Positions 13,301-28,189 of a DNA stretch of 64,000 bases are shown here, piece by piece. How positions within the stretch are numbered: the stretch's first letter is position 1; every line of letters starts with the position of its first letter. The position numbers were made by a program, and so were the translations under genes. The notes beneath the pieces are model-generated. The model had not been told where the DNA came from. It was given only the letters and a program-made list of their open reading frames with translations, and did no database searches. Source of the DNA: Glandiceps talaboti (taxonomy: Eukaryota > Hemichordata > Enteropneusta > Spengelidae); the NCBI RefSeq assembly GCF_964340395.1, contig NC_135565.1, positions 21,008,209 through 21,072,208 of the forward strand, written 5' to 3'.

Positions 13301-16300
13301 TACACATTGTATACATCATGTATCTACAAGTGTACACATTGTATACATCATATATCTACAAGTGTACACATTGTATACATCATATATCTATAAGTGTACA
13401 CATTGTATACATCATATATCTACAAGTGTACACATTGTATACATCATATATCTACAAATGTACACATTGTATACATCATGTATCTATAAGTACACACATT
13501 GTATACATCATATATCTACAAGTGTACACATTGTATACATCATATATCTACAAGTGTACACATTGTATACACCATATATCTAAAAGTGTACACATTGTAT
13601 ACATCATATATCTACAAGTGTATACACCATATATCTACAAGTGTACACATTGTATACATCATATATCTACAAGTGTACACATTGTATACATCATGTATCT
13701 ACAAGTACACACATTGTATACATCATATATCTACAAGTGTACACATTGTATACATCATATATCTACAAGTGTACACATTGTGTACATCATATATCTATAA
13801 ATGTACACATCGTATAAATCATGTATCTACAAGTGTACACATTGTATACAGCATATATCTACAAGTGTATACACATTGTATACAGCATATATCTACAAGT
13901 GTACACATTGTATACATCACATATCTACAAGTGTACACATTGTATGCACCATATATCTACAAGTGTACACATTGTATACATTCTATATGTACAAGAGTAC
14001 ACATTGTTTACATCATATATCTACAAGTGTACACATCATATATCTACAAGTGTACACATTGTATACATATATCTACAAGTGTATACATTGTATACACCAT
14101 ATATCTACAAGTGTACACATTGTATACACCATATATCTACAAGTGTACACATTGTATACATCATATATCTACAAGTGTACACATTGTATACATCATGTAT
14201 CTACAAGTACACACATTGTATACATCATATATCTACAAGTGTACACATTGTATACATCATATATCTACAAGTGTACACATTGTGTACATCATATATCTAT
14301 AAATGTACACATCGTATAAATCATGTATCTACAAGTGTACACATTGTATACAGCATATATCTACAAGTGTATACACATTGTATACAGCATATATCTACAA
14401 GTGTACACATTGTATACATCACATATCTACAAGTGTACACATTGTATGCACCATATATCTACAAGTGTACACATTGTATACATTCTATATGTACAAGAGT
14501 ACACATTGTTTACATCATATATCTACAAGTGTACACATCATATATCTACAAGTGTACACATTGTATACATATATCTACAAGTGTATACATTGTATACACC
14601 ATATATCTACAAGTGTACACATTGTATACACCATATATCTACAAGTGTACACATTGTATACATCATATATCTACAAGTGTATACACCATATATCTACAAG
14701 TGTACACATTGTATACATCATATATCTACAAGTGTACACATTGTGTACATCATGTATCTACAAGTACACACATTGTATACATCATATATCTACAAGAGTA
14801 CACATTGTATACATCACATATCTACAAGTGTACACATTGTATGCACCATATATCTACAAGTGTACACATTGTATACATTATATATGTACAAGAGTACACA
14901 TTGTTTACATCATATATCTACAAGTGTACACATTGTATACATCATATATCTACAAGTGTACACATTGTATACATCATATATCTACAAGTGTACACATTGT
15001 ATACATCATATATCTACAAGTGTACACATTGTATACATCATATATCTACAAGTGTACACATTGTATACATCATATATCTACAAGTGTATACATTGTATAC
15101 ACCATATATCTACAAGTGTATACATTGTATACATCATGTATCTACAAGTGTACACATTGTATACATCATATATCTACAAGTGTACACATTGTATACATCA
15201 TATATCTATAAGTGTACACATTGTATACATCATATATCTACAAGTGTACACATTGTATACATCATATATCTACAAATGTACACATTGTATACATCATGTA
15301 TCTATAAGTACACACATTGTATACATCATATATCTACAAGTGTACACATTGTATACATCATGTATCTACAAGTGTACACATTGTATACACCATATATTTA
15401 CAAGTGTACACATTGTATACAACATATATCTACAAGTGTATACACCATATATCTACAAGTGTACACATTGTATACATCATATATCTACAAGTGTACACAT
15501 TGTATACATCATGTATCTACAAATACACACATTGTATACATCATATATCTACAAGTGTACACATTGTATACATCATATATCTACAAGTGTACACATTGTA
15601 TACATCATATATCTACAAGTGTACACATTGTATACATTATATATGTACAAGAGTACACATTGTTTACATCATATATCTACAAGTGTACACATTGTATACA
15701 TCATATATCTACAAGTGTACACATTGTATACATCATATATCTACAAGTGTACACATTGTATACATCATATATCTACAAGTGTACACATTGTATACATCAT
15801 ATATCTACAAGTGTACACATTGTATACATCATATATCTACAAGTGTACACATTGTATACATCATGTATCTAAAGTGTATACATCATATATCTACAAGTGT
15901 ACACGTTGTATACATCATATATCTACAAGTGTACACATTGTATACATCATATATCTACAAGTGTACACATTGTATACATCATATATCTACAAGTGTACTC
16001 ATTCTCTAAATCAACTAACACAATGTGGTTCAAATGTGCATGAGAAAACCGATGTTCATTGTACAACAAATAAGGATAGCTTATATACGTATATTTCCTA
16101 ACAAGAGTTGTCAAACATAAAATGGTGAAATAGTGTTACATTTCATGTATTGCAAAACATGACGTATTATTACCTCCTCCCCCCCCCCACACACACACAG
16201 AGTAAGGTTCTACAACATTTCATGTATATTCTTGTATTGTTTTCTTTGTTCAGAAGGCCAGGTGATTACAAAATAACAACTTTATTATGCAGGTTGTTAT

Positions 16301-19300
16301 TATTCTAAGAGGCTCAAGTGAAGATTATACTCAATATTTTTGATATGTGTAATGAGAACATGTCTACGTTCTTTAAAAAATTATCTTCATTTATTTTTTA
16401 TTTTGTTTGCCTTTTCTATGCATTGAAGATACCATATGGATATCTGTAGGGTCTACAGTTGTAAGTCAAGAAAATCCACATTTTTCAGTTGAGATAGAGA
16501 GGAAATGCATCAACACAAAAAAGAGTTGGTGAGTAAATGATCCTAAGTGAATGTCAAAACACATCTGCAGTCAGCATCTCCACTGGCTCCACCCCACATC
16601 TACCCTGATAGAGCAACATATATCCAGATAAACTTAAGTTATAACATTAAAAAACTACAAACACAAAGTGACCGTGTGTTGTTTTCCAAATCTAGATGGT
16701 ATAACATCTATATTACTTACATCCTGACTACAGAGCAAATACAGATCCTGACTGGACGATAAAGTTGAGGCTGTGATGTGAACACTACTGAGTCATCAGA
16801 GAGATGGGTGATACTGGGCTCGATGCAGTGTAAACAGGGAAATGGTTATATTTTGGAATGAAACAGTTATTTACTGTATTTTTTAGACATTCAATAATTT
16901 AATTCTTAGTTGCTGGTGCTGTATAAATACGATAAAAGCTCATCTGTACAAACATTCAGTCTAACTTCATGAATATGCTAATAAATATGTTATTTGCCAA
17001 ATACTGTTCCACATCTTGATACTCAGGTCATTTTTAGCACAACTGAACTGATAAGGTTAGTGCTAAAGCCATCGAGCAGTGTCTGTCTGTCTGTTTGTAT
17101 GTATGTATGTATGTATGTATGTATGTATGTATGTATATATAATATGTATGTATGTATGTATGTATTTATGTGTGTGTGTATGTATGTATGTATATATGTA
17201 TGTATGTGTGTATGTATGTATATGTATGTATGTATATGTATGTGTGTATGTATGTATGTGTGTGTGTGTGTGTTAAGTGTGTGGACGACCTACAGACGAT
17301 TGCCTTGGTATTTGGTTTGGACATTACTTTTTGTGTCTAGTTGAGGGATTGTTCAAAGCAAATTGATTGCATCACAGGTGTGTGATTTGAGTAAAAAAAT
17401 GCCATTTTTGGTCAAAAAACTTAAACTCAAAAACTACTGGGCACATTGGTCTGAAATTTGGTTGGAACATTCTTAGGGGTGTGGTTAACCCTTTCACCAC
17501 CAGTACCCAGTATACTGGGACGTACGTGCTAGGGCACCCACCAGAACCTGGTATACCGGGACACTTTCAGGCACCCACCAGAACCCAGTATATCGGAATG
17601 CCAAAGTTCATTCGCCTATCTTGTCGTAAAACCATTCAACGGCAGCTATTGCTGCAAAATTTCCTGCCATAACTAGTTCCCACATGCGTATTAGCCTTGT
17701 TTATCTATCCTGTAATTTTGAATGTTTAAAAGTGAACGGTATCTAGAGCTACGATCCAAATGACGAGCGATTGTAATTTTACACACGTTTTTCGCCCACA
17801 AAATCAAATTTAAACATGGCAGATGTAATTAACAGCTCTCATTACATGGTCTACGATATAAATTATGTCACTGCGCCAGTTGGGATACTAGCCCAGTTAC
17901 CAATAAGTCGAGACTACAACCAGACACTTGAAGTAGTAAACGTTAAACCAGTTTAATCAATACAATTTGTCGATTGATGTATAAGAACAAGCGGACAGCA
18001 TAACAGGAAGCGCTGAACAGAGCATGCGCGAACAAACAAAAGTAGATTACTACTGCAGTGTGAGGGCGTGCTACTAGTCACATAACCAACAACACTATAC
18101 AATGGCGTAGCCACCTTTTTTTCCCTTTTGTTTAGGTACTAGACACTGTAAAAAAACTATTGAAAAATATACATACAAGCTTAAGGCAAATGCAACAAAA
18201 AAATGTCACAAAGTCCTGCGAATAAGCTTCATGAAAAGCAAGGGATGGTGAAAATAACAGTTACACACTGTACAAGAATGCAAAGCTCAAAGGGAGTACT
18301 TGTCCAAATAGGAAAACACAACTAAATGTATAGTTCATAGTCCTTTAAGCGATCAGGAAGACGACGTTTGCGAGTAGATTGCCTAATCTCCCGGGATGGG
18401 TATGGTTTATCTTGTTTGGTAGTTTTATCAGGAGGTGACAACTCTGTAGTTTCCGTGGCGCTGGCCAATGGCAGATTGCTATCACAAGCATTGTGTTCTG
18501 TAGATATTCCAGAAGTAGCACTTTCTATATGGTTGACATCACTGTTCATTGTCAGTTGTGAAGGAATGTATGGTGGTTCAGGTGGTGAAGTGGGTGGACG
18601 TGGAGATATGTCCTCATCAGATGAATAATCGTCATTAGTGTTTTTCCTAAGAACTGAATGTGGAGTGGTGGAGAATGGCACAAGGTAGCATTCAGACTGC
18701 TTGACACGATATGACGTTTTACGAAGTTGGTTTCCACGGAATTTGCGTATATTACACCATGGTGTATCACTCTGGATTACCAAGTAACGATCACGGGAAC
18801 TTGACTTGTTGCGATCAGAGTGTAAGTATACAAGATCCCCAACATCAAGCGATGTAGCTGTTGTGACTTTTCCTCTAGGGGCCTTGGAGACTTCACTATA
18901 GCGATGATTAGCCTGGCGTTGTGAATGCTGCTCCAGAATGAGCTTCTGGTCACTGATGGGTAGCTGCTCATGGGTAAATTGGTCTCTCTGAGTCCACATC
19001 TCACGTGCGGATAAACCTCTGGATCGGATTCGAGAGTTGACTTGTGACAGTGCAATGGAGAGAGAGAGAGGTGTAACGGTAGAACACAAAGGGTCCTGAC
19101 GTAGGAGCTCATCCTCAACCTCTTGAATTGCTCGGTCTGCGATGGGGTTTTTGTTACGATTTTTGGTGCGACCAATTTCAATACTCAATCTGTGGTGACG
19201 AAGAAGGTCATCATTTACGAGGGCGACGAAGCCGGGAGCTGGATCAGTACGTATAACAGCGTGGGGACCATCTAAAGGTCTTAGTTCAATGCATAGACGT

Positions 19301-22300
19301 ACAAGGGCCACACGAAGAGTTTCACGGCGTTCGTTTTCGACCAGGCATGCGGTAGTAAATGATGTAACACATTCACGAAGGACAAGAATGAGCTGCCGTT
19401 CACGCTTGATAATGTCTGCAGCAAAGGAAATACCAACGGCATCTGGAGGGTCTGTAGTAGACTGTGTAACTATGGTATGTGGAGCCTTTGCGAGAGCAGC
19501 GCACTGGCAACATGTGGTAGAGACATGTTCAATAGACTTGTCCAGGTCCAAGGCGAAGAAGTAGCGGTGTATCACTTGTTTCATTTGATGACATGAAGGA
19601 TGACTGAGACGGATGTGAATGGCAGTTAAGAGGCCATCCAAAACTTGTCGCGGTACGACAATACGGTCACTAGGTGGGACAAACGGATCAGTGCGAGTGA
19701 CAACAAGCAATCCATCTTTGGCAATGGTTACGTTGTTCAGATAACGTTTGACGTCCTTGATGTTGGTGAGCTTCTTCGAAGGACGGGTTCCCTGAGTAAG
19801 ATGGGCATGAGTACGACGCAAATCTGGGCAGTCAGATTGTATACTGAGCCAGGTTGCCCTGTTGGTAAATGGAAGACGAGCATTACCAGAGACGATGTCT
19901 TGAACTGATAATGATCTGATGACAGATTCTTCAGTACGTTCAACAAATGAGCAGACTTGGCATGAGGGAGTGTTGCAGTCCGGGGCATTACGACTGGCAA
20001 AGTCTGATGGGATGTTCTCACTACCAGCGAGGTGTCTGACAGAGGCCTGGTAACGGCTCACAGTTGAGAGGAACGTTGTCACACGAGGGCTGGCAGAGAA
20101 CTCACCTCGACACAATTTCTCATATGCCTGTACACACGGCTTACTGTCTGTGAGAATGCATGGTTTGTGATGAGATTGAATGATATACGGACTGAAATGT
20201 CTAGTGGCAACAGCAATGGACAGGGCCTCGACCTCACAGGGGAGCCAAGTAACTTGTCGTCCGCGGAGCTTTGCACTGAAAAATCCTGCAAGGTGAAGTT
20301 TGTCATTACGTGATACATATAAAGTGGTACCAATTCCTTGACCCTTCACAGCAGCATCTGTGATAATCCATAGCTGGTCAGATGGTCGTGGGAGGGTGAT
20401 TGAACGACTTGTTGACAAGGATGTTTGAGCGGTATGGAAAGCCTTGCGGAGACTGTCAGTCCAATCGATACGGTCGTTAGACTGGTTCCCAGCAGTTGCC
20501 TCTTCCAACTGTGTGAGGAGAACTGCACACTTTGGTATTACCCTAGCTAAGACCTTGTAAGCCCCAATGAATGAACGGAGACCACGTACCTTCTCTGGAA
20601 GGGAGCAGGAGGACAATGTTGCAATGCGATGTTTGCTGGCTCTAATAGTTCCCTGATTCCAAATCCATCCTAGGATAGTAACAGTAGCAGGGCATATGAT
20701 TGTCTTGGTGGCGGAGAGGCATAAAGCGTTGGCATGTAATGCTTGTAATAGACGCTTCCAATTGTTCAGAAGTTCATCAAGGGTATTTGCACCACAATAT
20801 AAGTCATCAGCCAGTTTGGCTACGACGCCTTCCGCAAGGAGATCGCCAAGTACACGACACATTAGCTCTTCTAATGCAGTTTCCGAGCCGGGCATGCCCA
20901 TAGCACATCGCGTGTAGACTCGTACCCCTCTGAATGGGGTAGCCACACCACAATACTTCAAGGACTCGCGTGACAGTGGTATTTGGTAGAACGCCTTGGT
21001 AAGGTCGGTGGTGATGATGTACTTCCATTGTGCAATTTGGCGGAGAGTACCGTCGACATCAGGTAGAAGAGAGGGTTGAGGCTTGCTATAACGGCCAACA
21101 TCTGCGAAGGCAGTGACTAGTCTAGAACCACCATTAGCTTTCTTAACCAAGAAAGATGGATTAATATACTCGACTGTAACCTTTAAATCCTCTGGTCTGG
21201 CAAAAACTCCCACTTTTTCCAGTTCATCAAATTTAGTTTGTAGCTCCACCAATTTGTCACGAGGATACAGGGGTAGACGTCCCTTGCGTTGTGGAGGTTG
21301 GACAGGACCCATATTGACAACTGCTTGAAATGGGCCTGAAGCACCATTGTAACCCTTCACATTGGGATCGAAGACATCATCAAACTCTTCATGTAAGGAG
21401 CAAAAAGCAGCATGGTAAGGCTGTGGAAGAAGACTATCAGGATCTAGACTGATTGACTTAGAATAACTGGCCACAGGAGGCGCTGGGGGTTTGGAGGAGT
21501 GGGTCATGGTGTCTGAACTGTTGTGACTGGTCTGCGGAGTGAAGACTGTGTGTATCTGACAAAAGTGTTCATTACGCTTTAGAGTTTGTGGAGTGTCAGA
21601 TAGGTTTGGGATACGTATTTTCCCAGATATACTTGATAGTAGGTTTGGTGCTGGCCAAATCTTGTCATGTGAAGTGGTTGCAATATGATGAGTGTCTGTT
21701 CTTGGTTCAAGTGCATACGTCAGGTCGGCATCGCGGAGTTCTGCTGGTAACTCAACTTCAACGAAGTCCCCTGGCCACACAGTTGTTGATGTGGGAGGAG
21801 CTCGTAGTACGTGAGCCCTTCGGATATTATGGCTGTTTACAGATGCTGAACCATACTTGTATGTGGTACCATCACCAAGCATTATTTGACGCTTGGCTGG
21901 GCGAACGCTGATGTCATTTATCTCCATAAAAGGTGTCCCTGCCAATATGTCAACATCCAGATTTTCCACAACTAGGCCTTCAAAGATAAATGTGTTATTG
22001 TCACGGGTCAATGTAAAATTTGTCTCACCCACAACCTTCAGAGGGGAAGAACCATCAGCCTGGTGTGCAGATTGGGAGCTAGCTTTAATTGGCACATTCA
22101 GACCTCTAGCTGTAGACAGACGCAACATATTTCCGGTGGCACCGCTGTCAATGGTAAGGCGGGCAGTCTGGTGACCATAGAAAGTATCAAGGTATGGTGA
22201 TTGACGAACCTGTATTCGGAGAGCAGTGTTGGAAATGCTTGTGTCTTGTTCGATGGTTTCATCGTTGATAGGAAATTCATCCTCTTCGGTATCAATGTCA

Positions 22301-25300
22301 AGTATGTTAGCAACTTGTCGTATCTTGGTCATAAACTTACGGTCCTGATCTGGCAAAAACTTACACTCACTCAAAAAATGCTGAGCTGGTCTGCTGGCCT
22401 GCTTACACAGGGGACAGGAACGATATGGTCTTCGTTCTCTCTGTCTTGCTTTGGGAAAACCTGCAGGACGAGTGGAGAAGCTGGCCTTCTGAACGGTAGA
22501 GTTATAGTTTGATGTAGCAGCCCGCATGACGGTGGCATCTTCAGTCGTATGGATCTCATCCAGTAGAGATGACAATGCCTGTGAAATTTCAGGCTTAATG
22601 GACGCTAAAGTACGGGTTCGTAGCTCAGTGCCGTATCGCTGTTTGACAAGCCTTGGGAGATCTTTGTGTATTAACTGCAACCAGGTCAAGACTACAAAAT
22701 TTTCCAAAGATGGAGAAAGTTCTTCATCCTCTGTAATTGTATCCCCATGGTGTGTTATACCACTGTCTCTATGAAGTAGGTTGTCTTCAACAAAAGCAGT
22801 GAGACGCTGATAAAGATCTTCTGGGCGCTCGTCAGGTTCAAGGTGGATATGGCAGAAATCAATGAAATGGGCGCCAGTGGACTGGAAACCAAAATGGAGG
22901 CGAATGACTTGCCAAATACTGTCTATGGATGTCGAGTTCTTAACAATTGTACTGCGAGAAATGACAGGACAGTAGTTGGCTATCTGGCCCAACATAAGCT
23001 CCAATGCATTTACCTTCTGCTGGGCTGTTAACCGTTTGTTGGCACTGACATCTTCGCCATCATTCGTGAAACCTCTCAGGGGGGAAGACTTTGTTTTCTT
23101 TCCCCATTGTGCACGGTCGGCGAGGAAACGTGCAAAATTTTCGTCAAGTGACAATGTGTATCTTAGGTTTTGACGCCAATTCTCAAAGGAATTTATAGTT
23201 TCTGACTTACTTAGACACCATTGCTTGGGTGCTCGCTGCATTTGAGCCATGATGTTCACTGGTTACGAATGACAACGTCTGTGTTTTCCAGTAAATATAT
23301 ATACTGACTGGTTGTACACTGCTGTGTGTGTCCGACCAAGTGATGACCAGTTTCAATGACAGTCTTGTCTTCAGGAGGCGTGTAGATCCGGAATCGCTGC
23401 CACCACGCCAGTTGGGATACTAGCCCAGTTACCAATAAGTCGAGACTACAACCAGACACTTGAAGTAGTAAACGTTAAACCAGTTTAATCAATACAATTT
23501 GTCGATTGATGTATAAGAACAAGCGGACAGCATAACAGGAAGCGCTGAACAGAGCATGCGCGAACAAACAAAAGTAGATTACTACTGCAGTGTGAGGGCG
23601 TGCTACTAGTCACATAACCAACAACACTATACAATGGCGCTGTCTTTGGATAATTTCGACTGAATTTGACTCGAAATCCATCATAGAATATCAGAATTTA
23701 GCTATAGGAACACATTGCACTCGTGTGTAAGCATCAAATTCCCGCTATGTGCATCATGAACTGTCGATGGTAGTTTACAGTTGAATTTTTAAATATCGGC
23801 AAATTTACGCAATCTTGTGACAGGTACCAATGCCAATAATTGTACTGAGAATGCCAGAAGATGTTTTTTAATCCCACCAAATGAATGAATCATTTTAAAT
23901 ACCATACTTTATCACTTTAGCCATGGTTTCATGCAAGTATTTTTACCAACCCACCCGACTAGAAAAACCTTCCAAACTCAGCTTGCGCCCTAGACTGTCG
24001 ACAGTCGCTCGCGCCTTTTTTTCCTATGTTTTATCTAAACTCCGATCCGGCGCAACACTAGTCTAATCGCAAACTGATATCGAGGGCCGAAGGCCCGAGC
24101 CAGCCGCTCGAGCCTTCGGCCCTCGACCTCGGGCCTTCGGCCCTCAACCACTCGGGCCTTCGGCCCTCGATATCGATTATACTAGTGACAGTGTTGCGCC
24201 GGATCGGAGTTTAGATAAAACGTACGAAAAAAAGGCGCGAGCGACTGTCGACAGTCTACTTGCGCCCCTTTCTATGTATTCCTAATTTTAGACATTAACA
24301 CTACACTTTCTATGTCAGAGGTCGCGGTAGCTTTTTTTCTGATGTGTCCCTGGGACGCGTTCCTGCCAAAAATTAGCGTCAAAATTCTATAACGGTGCGT
24401 CTTTTCCAAAATTGCATGCACACAGTCACTACATGTCTTTCAGATGTACACTAAATACGTTACAAATGTCAATACATGTACTGTTGTACATGAACACATC
24501 AGTGTCATTCTCCCGCACACCGTACACAACTACATAGTTTGTACTTCCAAAAAGAAAACATTTATATGCAAGAATACACTATACAGAGGTTTAACTTATC
24601 TTTCTAGACTTTCGATTTTCTATGGTAATCACTCTCTAAAAATATGTGCTCTGAGAACGAACGGATGAATATATAGCGGAGTGGGAGAAGACGTGTCGAA
24701 ACCCCATAGCGTCTAAATCCAGTGCTAATGGGCGGTACTGTTGGAACGTTTTGTATACGATGGGTCATATTCAAATTTCACAGGTCACACTGCACATATA
24801 CATTTAGACGGTAGTTACAATCAGAACTGACTAATTCCACGATGTCTGTTTCTACAACTTCGAAGCAAAGATGATAACCGTACGTTTGCCAACAGTAAGC
24901 CCAATTTGTCCCCTGTTTATGATGCGTCCCCATGCAGTGATGCATACATCCAAAAAAAGGCGTCCCAAGTGTCAAATAGTGCGTCAAATATGCACAAATA
25001 ACGTGTTAACGCGACCTCTGTATGTATACCTAACTATAGACATTGACAGTACACTTTCTTGTACACCTACATTTAGACATTAACACTTAGTAACACTACA
25101 CTTTCTATGTATACCTAACTTTAGACATTAATACTACACTTTCCATGTATACCTAACTTTAGACATTGACACTACACTTTCTATGTATACCTAACTTTAG
25201 ACATTGACACTACACTTTCTATGTATACCTAACTTTAGACATTGACACTACACTTTCTATGTATACCTAACTTTAGACATTGACACTACACTTTCTATGT

Positions 25301-28189
25301 ATACCTAACTTTAGACATTAACGCTACACTTTCTATGTATACCTAACTTTAGACATTAACGCTACACTTTCTATGTATAACTAACTTTAGACATTAACGC
25401 TACACTTTCTATGTATAACTAACTTTAGACATTAACGCTACACTTTCTATGTATAACTAACTTTAGACATTAACGCTACACTTTCTATGTATAACTAACT
25501 TTAGACATTAATACTACACTTTCCATGTATACCTAACTTTAGACATTGACACTACACTTTCCATGTATACCTAACTTTAGACATTGACACTACACTTTCC
25601 ATGTATACCTAACTATAGACATTGACACTACACTTTCCATGTATACCTAACTTTAGACATTAACACAACACTTTCTATGTATACCCAACTATAGACATTG
25701 ACACTACACTTTCCATGTATACCTAACTTTAGACATTAACACTACACTTTCTATGTATACCAAGTCAATGAAACTGGTATGGTTATCACACTGTCTCTAT
25801 TTCTTCGATACTGTCTCTGTTTATATTGTAATGTACAGAACAATGCTACCCTAAACCTGTATGATTTCTTACACACTGTCTCTAATAGATCCTATCATGT
25901 ACACATAAGTCATTGGACATCCCGAAATTGTATGGTTGTTACACTGGCCTTTTATAAACAGTATCTACATCATGTAGAGCACACAATGTTGATATGGAAT
26001 GATGTATAGTTGGACCTATAGTAGCACACTGTATATATGAATGATAAGCTATGCTTACCACTAACCTTTCACTTTGTCCATCTCCATTTCAAGTTTACCG
26101 ATTTCCTTCTGCTTAGCAACATTCTTCTCTTCCAGATCCTCAACTTCTGTCTTTAGATCAGCGACTTCTTTCTTGAGTTGCTGGTTTTCGTCTGCAAGAG
26201 CTCTATCCCCACCCTTCCTAACTGATTCTTTTATTTCAGAATTTTCTTTGCTTAATTGTAGGATTTTGTCCAGCAGAACTTTCTCCCTCTTTTCATTTTC
26301 CTCTAGATTCTTTTTCAGTATTTCTATCTCTATATCTTTCTCTTTTAGGGTTGCTTTCAGGATTGCAACATTTACCTTTAATTCTGAATTTTCTTTCAAA
26401 GCTTTACTAAGAAACAGAATTCTAGCTTCACATTCTATTATCTTTTTCTGTAAGGTGGTAATTGTAGTTTTAAGTTTGTAAGTTTCTACTAATAGCTCTT
26501 TGTTTTCTTTAGTAAGCTCAGCTTTCTTTTGGTTACTTCCCTCATCAGGATCGCTCACTTCTACAGGAGTTGATACTGTGTTGTCACCTGAATTAAAGCA
26601 TAATACACAACATAAATATGCAAAGGTTATGGCAACACAGATATATTGTTTCAGTAAATTTAATTTCTTTGACAGTTATTCTGGTGATGAGATGCAGCTG
26701 TGGTCTGTTTATGTATCTCTCAAACAATGAAACCAACAGTATCAATGAGGTTTTCTATATACACAAAGTGAAAAGGCATAATTACTTTAAGGTTTTTAAT
26801 TAAGTCTAAAGAACCCTGGTAAAAGATGGTAAATTCTGGTAAACTGGCAAACATTTACCATAATTTTGGTATTAAAGGAAACAAGGTAAAATGATTGGGG
26901 AACTCGGGTAGATAAATATACACACAGTGTAGGCTTTATGTTAAGGCTATAAGAGCATGGGAAACCTTGACTTATGAGCAACTCTGGTAAACGTGTATGC
27001 ACTATTTTCGAAATATTTACGGTTACCTTGATATTAATTGGTGAGGAACCAAGTAGATGAGTAGTAGCAAACTCCTGTAGATTGAACCTCCCCACTTCCT
27101 TTAAACAAACACTATAACCTAATCTACTTGATGTACAATATAGACTTTACTCATGATACTCAATCCAGTCAAACAATCTCAATATTTAGCTAGGATACAC
27201 TACAGTGTAGGAATCAAACAATATAATTACTATTTTCTTTCAATGCAGATTAATTTCAACAGTACTTGAGAAAGTGAATCAGAGTCATCAAGAGTGAATT
27301 ACAAGGAACTCTGAGGTTACCCGTTCATGATTTTATTACATGTTGTGATTCCCAATATCTCATTATCTTGCAAGGGATATCATGCAATAAATGCATACAA
27401 AGTCGGTATTTACCTTTCTCTAGCAGTTCTTTCTTGCACTGTTCATACTCCTCTATATCCAATGTAGTCTGTATGGAGAAGTACAGGGCACCAATATCTT
27501 TCAGTGTTTTTGGTGTGATGGTTGTAGATGTTACCAGTCGATTGAGATTCAGGGCTTCATATTCCTTCCATAGACATTCCAGGGCATCTAAAGACTCACA
27601 TGCTATGGAATACTTGACACTGTGGCCATCAACTGCATCTACACTCATATCAGAATGAAGTTTGTTGATCTGTTGTGGCACGTCTTTCAGCACTTCAGGG
27701 CATCGGAAGTAAGCCTGTTCAACCTCTCCAATGGATATATCTTCCTTAGGAATACCACCAGCACTGTTCACATGTAGATTTATGTGGCCTGTGTATACAT
27801 CAAGAGAAAAAACATAATTGTTAGGTTTTGCATAACAAATATTACATTATATGATCATTGTTACAAAATATTGATTACACAACATAATATTTGGAATTTC
27901 ATTTTCATGAACCAGTTATTATTTTCAGACGTCTTGGCATGGTGCTGCCATGAATGCAGTTAGGTTTGTTGGTTTTATGACAGTAAAACTGTGCAGTAAA
28001 TATCATAATATGTATTAAATACTGTAAAATATGAATCTGACATACAATTTACATGCAATTTGTGAGGGTACACTGTTCTAAAAGTGGTAACCATTTAAAT
28101 ATCACATGTAGACTCACCTGGACGTCGAATTTGTTCTTCACTATTGGTTGCTGGAATGTCAGCATTGTCTGCTACAGCCTCTGGGGGGG

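Larger units (their letters stand above)
17874..23639 (-). mobile_element. Complete LTR retrotransposon, Gypsy-like
   Basis: 5766-bp element: LTR 23406-23639 (5'), primer-binding-site candidate, one long gag-pol frame, purine tract, LTR 17874-18107 (3'). The two 234-bp LTRs appear identical base for base when read side by side, so insertion was recent. CTG flanks both outer ends (17871-17873 and 23640-23642), a possible short target duplication. The element lies in the last intron of gene A in the sense orientation and is absent from the matching intron of gene B. Domain order protease, RT, RNase H, integrase fits Ty3/Gypsy or BEL/Pao; the RT sequence pattern favours a divergent Gypsy-like clade. 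Confidence 0.88.

Noticed and set aside
11374-16005. CRISPR-like regular repeats
   Set aside because: Units are head-to-tail without unique spacers, in a eukaryotic context with no cas genes.
11287-16101. Very long plus-strand open frames (up to about 680 codons) with a repeated [11 protein letters not shown]-type peptide
   Set aside because: They come from a 32-bp unit without stops: all three frames are open at once, 32 is not a multiple of 3, and unit indels do not respect a frame. The same applies to 57341-60854.
18368-23173. Many plus-strand and alternative-frame open frames
   Set aside because: Shadows of the 1642-codon gag-pol frame; none has domain motifs.
18322-23250. Assignment of the LTR element to BEL/Pao or to an enveloped retrovirus
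   Set aside because: RT and integrase patterns look closer to Gypsy-like elements, and there is no open frame for an envelope between pol and the 3' LTR.
26074-26481. Ser/Phe-rich plus-strand frame
   Set aside because: Antisense shadow of the coiled-coil exon.
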